NCBI GenBank assembly: GCA_903893315.1 | Contig: CAITLU010000065.1 | Span: 1 to 48,611 of the forward strand | Direction: 5' to 3' | DNA length: 48,611 nt | From: an uncultured bacterium | GTDB lineage: Bacteria > Desulfobacterota > Binatia > UBA1149 > CAITLU01 | In this document: in pieces, positions 43,392 to 48,611 of the stretch | Layout of the letters: every line of letters starts with the position of its first letter | Numbering within the stretch: position 1 is the stretch's first letter | The notes under the pieces: generated by a model | What the model saw: the letters and a program-made list of their open reading frames with translations, nothing else | Databases searched by the model: none | Told to the model about the DNA's origin: nothing | Program-made: the position numbers and the translations under genes

Positions 43392-45128
43392 CTATTCGGC
43401 TTGAGTGGGGAGCCCGAGCGCTGTCAGCCGCCGGTAGAAGGTAGCCCGGCTGATGCGCAGAAGCCGGGCTGCTCCGGTGCGGCTTCCCCCGGCGCGGCTC
43501 AGCGCTTCCAGGATTTCAAGCCTGGCCTCCAAAGGGCTGTGCGGCAGCGAGGCCTCGGCAGCAGTCTTTTCAAGAATCTCCGGCGGCAGGTCTTCGGGCT
43601 GGATCATTGATGCGCGGGCCCGGGCAGCCGCTACCGACACCGAGTTGCGCAGTTCGCGCACGTTGCCGGGCCAGTCGTAGAGGTGCAGCAGGCGAAGGGC
43701 GTCATTGGAGAACCCGCGCAGCGGTTTCGCGAGTTGTGCGCTTTGCTGGTCAAGGAAACTTCGCGCCAGCAGCATTATGTCTTCCTTGCGTTCGCGCAGC
43801 GGGGGCACCGTGATCCTGGCCGCGCGCACTCGGTAGAGAAGGTCGGCGCGGAACCGGCCGGCTTCCACCTCTCTGGCGAGGTCACGGTTGGTGGCCGCGA
43901 TGATGCGAACATCAACCGGCTCTCCTCGGGTCTTGCCCACCGCGTGCACTATTCCTTCCTCCAGGACACGCAGCAGACTGGCCTGAACTCGGGGCGGCAA
44001 CTCGCCGATTTCATCGAGAAACAGGGTGCCGCCGTCGGCGGCTTTGAACAGCCCTTCGTGATCGCTCACCGCGCTGGTGAAAGCGCCGCGTGCATGGCCG
44101 AAGAGTTGGCTTGCTGCCAATTCTTCGCTGAGCCCCGCGCAGTTAACCGCCAGGAAAGGCCGTCCGGCGCGCTTGCTGCGGGCGTGTATCGCACAAGCGA
44201 CGAGTTCCTTGCCGACTCCTGTTTCTCCATCGACGAGAACCGGCACTTCGATCGGAGCGAAATCGCGCACGAGCGCAAAGACCTTCGTTATCGGATCGCT
44301 GTTGCCGATGATGTCTCCGAAGCGCGCGCGTTCGTCGAGCAGACGTTCCAGGCTCGCCATTCTCGAGACATCGTAGAGGAACAGCATCCGTCCGTTCTCG
44401 TCGCGTGTGTCGTCGGTTACCTCGATTTCTATTTGGTATGTTTCTCCGGGTTCGGGTTGGCTCCGCAGCAGAATGTTTGCACGCTCTTCGGGGGCTTGGC
44501 GCAGAGCCTGAGCAAGTTGCTCGATCTCTCTGGGAGAGGAGGGGAAGATCGTTTGCCACGAGCACCCGATGGCCTGGTCTGCGGCGGTGCCGAGAAGGCG
44601 ACCGGCAGCACGGCTCACGAACGTCACACGACCAAGTGCGTCGATGACTATCGTGCCGTGGCGCTGCCCGTCGAGTACCGCACGCAGGTCGTCTCGGTCA
44701 CGCCGAAGCAGTCGGTCAAGGTGGCTGCGATGCAGCGCGATCGCGATGGTGATCTCGAGTTCACTCTGATCGAAAGGCTTGGTGATGTAGCCGAGAGGTG
44801 CGGCTGCGTGCGATCTCTCCAGTGTGTCGTTGTCGGCGTACGCTGAGATGAAGACGACCGCGAGGTCAAGGTCATGACGGATGCGCGTGGCGACGCTGAT
44901 TCCGTCTTCATCGCCTTCCAGGCTGATGTCCATCAGCACCAAATCCGGGCGGTGTTCAGCGGCGATTTTGTAGGCTTGGTCAGCCGAACGCGCGGCGCCT
45001 ATCACCTTGTGTCCGAGACGTTGGAGGCGCGCGGCCAGGTCGACCGTGATCAAGTTCTCGTCTTCAACGACGAGAATGCGTGCCGGGCTGGCGCCGGGAT
45101 TTAAGTGATTCGCGCTCTTCACGATCAT
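43392..45128 (-). CDS. Sigma-54-type response regulator (REC-PAS-AAA+-Fis HTH)
   Basis: A 578-residue NtrC-family regulator. The receiver domain has LVVEDEN, phospho-Asp in LVLMDISLEG and ITKPFD. A PAS-like domain lies at about 145-270. The AAA+ domain has Walker A GETGVGKEL and Walker B GGTLFLDEIGEL. A C-terminal Fis-type HTH is RTGAARLLRISRATFYRRL. The loop that contacts sigma-54 reads GAFTSA (348-353, Ser352) instead of GAFTGA. No histidine kinase is adjacent, so it is an orphan here. Its ATG overlaps the stop of the small upstream ORF by four bases. Confidence 0.93.
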   Translation of the reverse strand: MIVKSANHLNPGASPARILVVEDENLITVDLAARLQRLGHKVIGAARSADQAYKIAAEHRPDLVLMDISLEGDEDGISVATRIRHDLDLAVVFISAYADNDTLERSHAAAPLGYITKPFDQSELEITIAIALHRSHLDRLLRRDRDDLRAVLDGQRHGTIVIDALGRVTFVSRAAGRLLGTAADQAIGCSWQTIFPSSPREIEQLAQALRQAPEERANILLRSQPEPGETYQIEIEVTDDTRDENGRMLFLYDVSRMASLERLLDERARFGDIIGNSDPITKVFALVRDFAPIEVPVLVDGETGVGKELVACAIHARSKRAGRPFLAVNCAGLSEELAASQLFGHARGAFTSAVSDHEGLFKAADGGTLFLDEIGELPPRVQASLLRVLEEGIVHAVGKTRGEPVDVRIIAATNRDLAREVEAGRFRADLLYRVRAARITVPPLRERKEDIMLLARSFLDQQSAQLAKPLRGFSNDALRLLHLYDWPGNVRELRNSVSVAAARARASMIQPEDLPPEILEKTAAEASLPHSPLEARLEILEALSRAGGSRTGAARLLRISRATFYRRLTALGLPTQAE

Positions 45129-45370
45129 GTTTCAGCGCCCGGGGAAATTACCGATGCCGCAGCTAGCATGCTGGTTACGGCGGAGTGGAGAGTGGTCGCC
45201 TTGGTGGGAAACAGGATTCGCGCTGCTACGCCGCGCACGGAATCATTGCCGCCGCTGATCGCCTCGAAGCTGCCGCGGAGAATCGTGACGCCGACCGAGC
45301 CGCTATCGTTGAAGGCGACGCGGTTGTCACGCAGATCGGCCGGAGCCGTGCTGTCGGAGGTCGTGCTCAT
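45125..45370 (-). CDS. Small protein translationally coupled to the regulator, unknown
   Basis: An 81-residue frame from ATG 45370 whose stop overlaps the regulator ATG (ATGA, 45125-45128), the main reason to accept it. The sequence (STTSDSTAPADLRDN ... VRGVAARILFP) matches no family I recognise. It has no Cys, no signal peptide and no membrane segment. An alternative ATG at 45412 would put the TGTCTCA repeats inside the gene. No good ribosome-binding site is seen. Confidence 0.45.
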   Translation of the reverse strand: MSTTSDSTAPADLRDNRVAFNDSGSVGVTILRGSFEAISGGNDSVRGVAARILFPTKATTLHSAVTSMLAAASVISPGAET

Positions 45371-45390
45371 GCCATATTCAAGCGGGCCGC

Positions 45391-45410
45391 ACACTGTCTC
45401 ACACTGTCTC
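45391..45410. promoter_or_regulatory. Tandem ACACTGTCTC repeat upstream of the regulator unit
   Basis: ACACTGTCTC occurs twice in direct tandem (45391-45400, 45401-45410), giving two TGTCTCA heptamers ten bases apart, one helical turn. It lies about 20 bases upstream of the ATG 45370 of the coupled ORF. The same heptamer flanks the other end of the regulator gene. Candidate operator; no -24/-12 promoter was found close by. Confidence 0.4.
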
Positions 45411-45620
45411 ATCGTCGTGGCAAGCGCGGGCGACGTGGCCGCATCCAGGGTGGATGGCGGGCGCGGCCGGTGTGTGGGGCACACGCCCGAGTCGTGAGGG
45501 GTTCGTTGTGATTGCCGAGGAACGCTCCTTTATCTCGCCTTTGCACCGAAGCATGGGTCGGCTATAAACCGCCCGGTCGCCCGGCCGTCATCCGGGCGCC
45601 GCGCGCTTCCTACCCGGTAC

Positions 45621-45693
45621 GCTGACGTAGCTCAGTTGGTAGAGCAGCTGATTCGTAATCAGCAGGTCGCCAGTTCGACTCTGGCCGTCAGCT
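45621..45693 (+). tRNA. tRNA-Thr (anticodon CGT)
   Basis: A 73-base cloverleaf. The acceptor stem GCTGACG pairs with CGTCAGC, the D arm contains AGCTCAGTTGGTAGAGC, and the anticodon stem GCTGA/TCAGC encloses loop TTCGTAA, anticodon CGT (codon ACG). The T loop is GTTCGACTC. CCA is not encoded. Its 3' part is repeated at 46738-46782. Confidence 0.95.
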
Positions 45694-45696
45694 TCG
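45652..45696 (+). repeat. att-like repeat, copy 1 (within tRNA-Thr)
   Basis: The 3' part of tRNA-Thr from the anticodon loop onward. It matches 46738-46782 in the same orientation at 38 of 45 positions, with the first 18 bases identical. Repeated tRNA 3' ends are the usual scar of integrase-mediated insertion. Confidence 0.65.
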
Positions 45697-45885
45697 GGAA
45701 ATCAACTAGTTAAAGTGTCTTGCCGGCACGGCAGTCGGCCATGCGGCATCTCGCAATGGGATTTCGGCTGGCGCGCGCCGCTGCGCCGTTGCGACAACTG
45801 TGGTGGAACCGCTCGGTCACCTACGTTTTGGGGATACGTAAGCTCCCCCGTTCCGCACACACCGGTAAGCCGTGATCTTCCAGCA

Positions 45886-46272
45886 TCATGCGGCCCGAGA
45901 GTTGTCCCCGAGCCAGGTCGCGAACTGCGCCTCGCTCATCTCCCCGGCGGCCAGCGCCAGGGTGCGGATGGTGGCATCGGCTTCGGAAGCGCTCAGGCGC
46001 CTGCCGTTCAGTTCGAGAAACATGGCTACGGCCGCAAACCCCGACCGTTTGTTGCCGTCGACAAAGGGGTGGTTCTTGACGATGCCGAACGCGTAACTCG
46101 CGGCCAGTTCACAAAGCTCGGGAGATCGGTAGGAGTAAAGGTTCACCGGCCTGGCCAGCGCGGACTCCAGCAGACCCGTGTCGCGGATTCCCGCCGAGCC
46201 GCCGAACTCGGCGAGCAGACGCTCGTGAACCGCGAGCACCACTTCGCGAAGAAGCCACTCCGGCTCCTTCAC
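45886..46272 (-). CDS. doc: Doc-type death-on-curing (Fic-fold) toxin
   Basis: A 128-residue toxin with the Fic/Doc motif HPFVDGNKRSGFAA (HxFxDGNKR). In Doc this site phosphorylates EF-Tu and halts translation. The N-terminal part LLREVVLAVHERLLAEFGG and GIRDTGLLESALARP are standard for Doc. The start at GTG 46272 overlaps the antitoxin stop by four bases (GTGA), so the pair is coupled. Length matches the family (about 126). Confidence 0.93.
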   Translation of the reverse strand: MKEPEWLLREVVLAVHERLLAEFGGSAGIRDTGLLESALARPVNLYSYRSPELCELAASYAFGIVKNHPFVDGNKRSGFAAVAMFLELNGRRLSASEADATIRTLALAAGEMSEAQFATWLGDNSRAA

Positions 46273-46499
46273 TTGGCCAGTTCCCGAAGGGTGTTCCGGT
46301 AACGACGGATGACGTCCTCGGCCACCTCCATCTGCCGGGTGAACTCGGCGCTCGCGGGGCTGACCCGAAGGCTGCCGTCCGGCGCCTCGGAGACGCACAC
46401 CGTGTCGCCCTCCTCCACCTTGAGGTAGGAGAGAACTTCCTTGGGGAGAACGACGCCGACCGAGTTCCCGACCTTGCGCAGTTTGAGTTCGTGAAGCAT
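46269..46499 (-). CDS. AbrB/MazE-type antitoxin
   Basis: A 76-residue protein with an N-terminal swapped-hairpin AbrB/MazE DNA-binding domain (LRKVGNSVGVVLPKEVLSYLKVEEGD). The C-terminal tail (EFTRQMEVAEDVIRRYRNTLRELAK) would bind and neutralise the toxin. It is the first gene of the pair. AbrB-type antitoxins replace Phd in many Doc modules. Confidence 0.92.
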   Translation of the reverse strand: MLHELKLRKVGNSVGVVLPKEVLSYLKVEEGDTVCVSEAPDGSLRVSPASAEFTRQMEVAEDVIRRYRNTLRELAK

Positions 46500-46520
46500 G
46501 GGCCGACCGTACCCACATTC

Positions 46521-46528
46521 GTTATAAC
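46521..46528. promoter_or_regulatory. Possible operator or -10 of the toxin-antitoxin pair
   Basis: The palindrome GTTATAAC lies 22 bases upstream of the antitoxin ATG and contains TATAAC on the minus strand, a fair -10 box. The antitoxin may bind it for autoregulation. No clear -35 was found. Confidence 0.25.
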
Positions 46529-46737
46529 CGGCAAGCGTCGAGTGCCCTCGCGTGCTTCCGGTGAGCCGGGGCGAATCGGCAGTGGTCGCCGAAACTGGTG
46601 CCGGTACTGGTGCCGGTTGGAGATCGAAAATCCCGCAATGTGACCGAAGATCCCAGAACGGGGCAACGGCCCTAAGTTAGTGTGAGATCATAGAAAACCC
46701 CTATTGTTCGCGGTCTTCCGGATCGCCGTCGATAGGT

Positions 46738-46782
46738 TTCGTAATCAGCAGGTCGGCGGTTCGAATCGGCCCGTCAGTTTCG
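46738..46782 (+). repeat. att-like repeat, copy 2 (partial tRNA-Thr 3' end)
   Basis: A 45-base copy of the tRNA-Thr anticodon-to-acceptor region in direct orientation, 1086 bases after copy 1. It has TTCGTAATCAGCAGGTCG identical, and its T arm contains the standard GGTTCGAATC. It has no 5' half, so it is not a functional tRNA. The segment between the copies carries the toxin-antitoxin pair. Confidence 0.7.
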
Positions 46783-46982
46783 TCGGTTCTATAGGCTTCC
46801 CGTGATCTTGGGCTCGGGTCTCGTCGCCACCATGAACCCGGCGCCCGGTTTGTTCCTATCTGGGAAAGGGCCGCCGCTCGCCTGCGCCGTGGATGGCCCG
46901 ATTCTAAAGCTCCCGGTTGAATTGTTTCCCCAGTAATTCCGACGTCAGGCGTTCGTTTTACTGGGTAACCAGGGGGCTTGCC

Positions 46983-47276
46983 GTGCTTGCTCGACGTTGG
47001 CGCACTCTCATAGAGAAGAATCTTCAACGGGCGCGGGCCGTGGCGCTGCTCGGCCCACGCCAGTTCGGGAAGACCACGCTGGCTCTGCGGATTGCTGCCG
47101 CCCGCGGCGGGTTGCTGGAAAGTTCCCTGGCCGTCGGTGACGCGCAGAGTCCTGCATGGCGACGTGCGTTCGTCCGCAGTTACCTGCACCGAGACGTTCC
47201 GATGCTCGCACCCCGTTTGCCGACCGAAACGTCGGGCGGCTGTGGGCCATGCTGGCGCATACTCAGGGCACGCTCC
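46983..47276 (+). pseudogene. Broken DUF4143 / AAA_14 ATP-binding protein
   Basis: From GTG 46983 the frame reads VLARRWRTLIEKNLQ and the P-loop LLGPRQFGKTTLA, the usual start of AAA_14-DUF4143 ATPases. It then jumps to AWRRAFVRSYLHRDVPMLAPRLP, which belongs far downstream in intact relatives, so roughly 130 codons are missing. After about 47225 the family continues in another frame (NVGRLWAMLAHTQGTL) and then fades. One internal deletion plus a frameshift therefore explain it. It follows the island directly. Confidence 0.75.
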
Positions 47277-47358
47277 CTGTCCTCGCTCGGGACGCGCATC
47301 GGCCTCGGAAACGGTCGAGCGCCTCCGCTCGTTTCACGGAGCGCTCGTCTTTCCCCGC

Positions 47359-48611
47359 TCAGCGTCCGGCTGCCACCAACCCTGCGATGGTGAACCAGTC
47401 CTCGTGTGCTGATTGCGGCTTGTCGAAGCCGATGTCGATGTACCAGCCGGCTTCATCGGGAAAGCCGATGCCGGGAATCGACGCCCGCGTTCCGTGCATG
47501 AGCTGCATGTCGATCACGCTGAAAGCGTAGATGAACATGCGCGGCTCGGCGTATTCGTAGTTGACCTTCGGGTTGGGACGCTTTGAGGTACGGATGCTCT
47601 GCATCACCACCTTCCAGAGCTGACCGGCGTTGTCGTACAGGTCGGAATAGACGATGAAAGACGTTTCCTTGTCGATGTAGATCACGCGTTTGGAGTACGC
47701 GTAGTTGGTGACTTTTGGCTTGCCTTCGATGACGTAGACGCCAGGGCGCTTCTCCCAGTTCTCGCAAAAACTCAGGCCGCCGTCCTTCTTGCACGGCTCG
47801 GGAGGCAGACGCACGCCGTGCAACGACGCGAGCATCGGCTTCTCACCCAGAAACTTCCATTCGAACCACGGGATCTGTCCCGCGTAGCCGCCGTAACTGT
47901 CGACGTCGATGTCCTGGCCGAAAAGAGCATCGCTGCGCTGGGCGCTCGACATGCGGCGCACACGTCGCAAAGACGGAAGGTAGAGCCACGTGTCGTCTTG
48001 TTTGCTAGGATCGAGGTAGCGGTAGCTGGTGCCGCCGACACCCTTGAGATCGAAAGGTTCGATCAGCGGATACAGTCCCGACTTGCGGAAGGCCTGATCG
48101 GGGTTTTCGGTAAATGTCGGCGTCGGGTCGTAATGAATGCGACCTGTGTACGGCAGCACCCTGACCCAGTCCGCAACGAAGTGTCTCTCGACCTCGTAGC
48201 GGCGGTTGCCGTTGGCGTCCACATACAAGGAGCCGGTATCCGCATCTACGAGGTGGAGGTTCAGATCGTCGGTGAAGTAGTGAGTGTTCTGGAAGTTGTA
48301 CATGATCTTGGGCGCCGCCAGCGGATCCTTCGCATCCACCGTAGGGAACGGCCGCCCTGCCACCCAATTTTCCAGAAAGAGGCGCTCGTCGAGCTTGGTC
48401 TGGCCCGAGTACTTCTCGGTAGCCTGCTGATAGGCGGTGGGAAGCGGGATCTTCTCGTACGGAACGATGGTCAGATCCATGCCGTTGCCGACCGCCCACG
48501 AGACGCCAGGTGACACCAGGTCCTTGACGTTCTCGACGTTGGCTTTGGTGATCACGTCACCAGGAGCCACGTCAGCACCGGCCTGCACCGCGTACGACAA
48601 CGCGGCAGCCA
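47359..48611 (-). CDS. DUF1329 domain protein (5' end outside the window)
   Basis: At least 413 residues of a DUF1329 protein. Typical parts: WVRVLPYTGRIHYDPTPTF, DDTWLYLPSLRRVRRMSSAQRSDALFGQDI, YVIEGKPKVTNYAYSKRVIYIDKET. DUF1329 proteins are exported, have a LolA/LolB-like beta fold, and often accompany RND lipid-type exporters and outer-membrane proteins; function is not established. The frame stays open to the window edge, and the residues there (AALSYAVQAGAD) look like the end of a signal peptide, so the start lies beyond. Confidence 0.88.
   Translation of the reverse strand, partial: AAALSYAVQAGADVAPGDVITKANVENVKDLVSPGVSWAVGNGMDLTIVPYEKIPLPTAYQQATEKYSGQTKLDERLFLENWVAGRPFPTVDAKDPLAAPKIMYNFQNTHYFTDDLNLHLVDADTGSLYVDANGNRRYEVERHFVADWVRVLPYTGRIHYDPTPTFTENPDQAFRKSGLYPLIEPFDLKGVGGTSYRYLDPSKQDDTWLYLPSLRRVRRMSSAQRSDALFGQDIDVDSYGGYAGQIPWFEWKFLGEKPMLASLHGVRLPPEPCKKDGGLSFCENWEKRPGVYVIEGKPKVTNYAYSKRVIYIDKETSFIVYSDLYDNAGQLWKVVMQSIRTSKRPNPKVNYEYAEPRMFIYAFSVIDMQLMHGTRASIPGIGFPDEAGWYIDIGFDKPQSAHEDWFTIAGLVAAGR

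Larger units (their letters stand above)
46500..46982. other. Intergenic part of the island
   Basis: Bases 46500-46982 hold no intact gene. They contain a perfect tandem repeat of ACTGGTGCCGGT (46594-46605, 46606-46617) and the tRNA-like repeat at 46738-46782. An integrase remnant would be expected here, but none can be read. Confidence 0.4.

Noticed and set aside
46594-46617. A CRISPR- or iteron-like array at the ACTGGTGCCGGT tandem.
   Set aside because: Only two units with no spacers and no replication or Cas gene nearby.
46701-47189. A 162-residue minus-strand frame across the partial tRNA copy (GPIRTADLLITKPID).
   Set aside because: Same artefact: the peptide arises from the tRNA-like sequence and crosses the DUF4143 pseudogene on the other strand.

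Overview
The window is about 48.6 kb of GC-rich chromosome from a Gram-negative bacterium. Gram-negative markers are a PpiD/SurA-type periplasmic chaperone, an RND tripartite metal pump with an outer-membrane TolC-like lipoprotein, DsbD and TlpA thioredoxins and DksA. The mix of a DUF1329 protein, an LLM/F420-type oxidoreductase, a CYP125/142-like P450, a cyclase-AAA-TPR protein and scattered short operons suggests an uncultured deltaproteobacterium-type lineage (Myxococcota, Binatota or Desulfobacterota relatives). That placement is inference from gene content only. There is no rRNA, CRISPR array, intact prophage or insertion sequence.

Layout. 1-11.4 kb: VOC protein (-), LLM oxidoreductase, an MBOAT acyltransferase with an SGNH partner, a 1115-residue cyclase/AAA/TPR protein, a MATE exporter, a TlpA thioredoxin (all +) and a P450 (-). 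11.7-13.6 kb: tRNA-Ala(CGC), DksA, LarC. 13.6-20.5 kb: biotin operon bioF-bioA-bioD (-), radA, a small membrane protein and a tandem DsbA-like protein. 20.6-24.7 kb: PpiD-like chaperone, trxA with tRNA-Leu(CAA) just upstream, a secreted HEAT-repeat protein and a BCAM0308-like zinc protein. 24.8-31.9 kb: copper/silver-type efflux operon (Cys-rich secreted protein, cusC, cusB, cusA, all -). 32-36 kb: SDR and MBL-fold enzymes (+), then fdhD-ald (-). 36.1-38.0 kb: thyX split by an in-frame intein, followed by a long palindromic repeat. 38.0-42.9 kb: methyltransferase and DsbD/ScsB (-), peptide deformylase and GST (+). 43-45.5 kb: a structured intergenic region and an orphan sigma-54-type response regulator with a small coupled ORF. 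45.6-47.3 kb: tRNA-Thr(CGT) and a small island holding an AbrB/Doc toxin-antitoxin pair, closed by a partial copy of the tRNA 3' end and followed by a broken DUF4143 ATPase. 47.4 kb to the end: a DUF1329 protein cut by the window edge.

The most notable element is the thyX intein. A 223-residue mini-intein with all expected splicing residues sits inside the ThyX signature (RHRTA / SVNEYS), so the essential flavin-dependent thymidylate synthase can only work after protein splicing. Next in interest are a Cys-containing insert in the CusA permease that resembles the heavy-metal-binding domain of its own CusB partner, the tRNA-Thr-flanked toxin-antitoxin island, a GAFTSA instead of GAFTGA loop in the sigma-54 activator with TGTCTCA repeats on both sides of its gene, and a run of three perfect hairpins after the GST gene.
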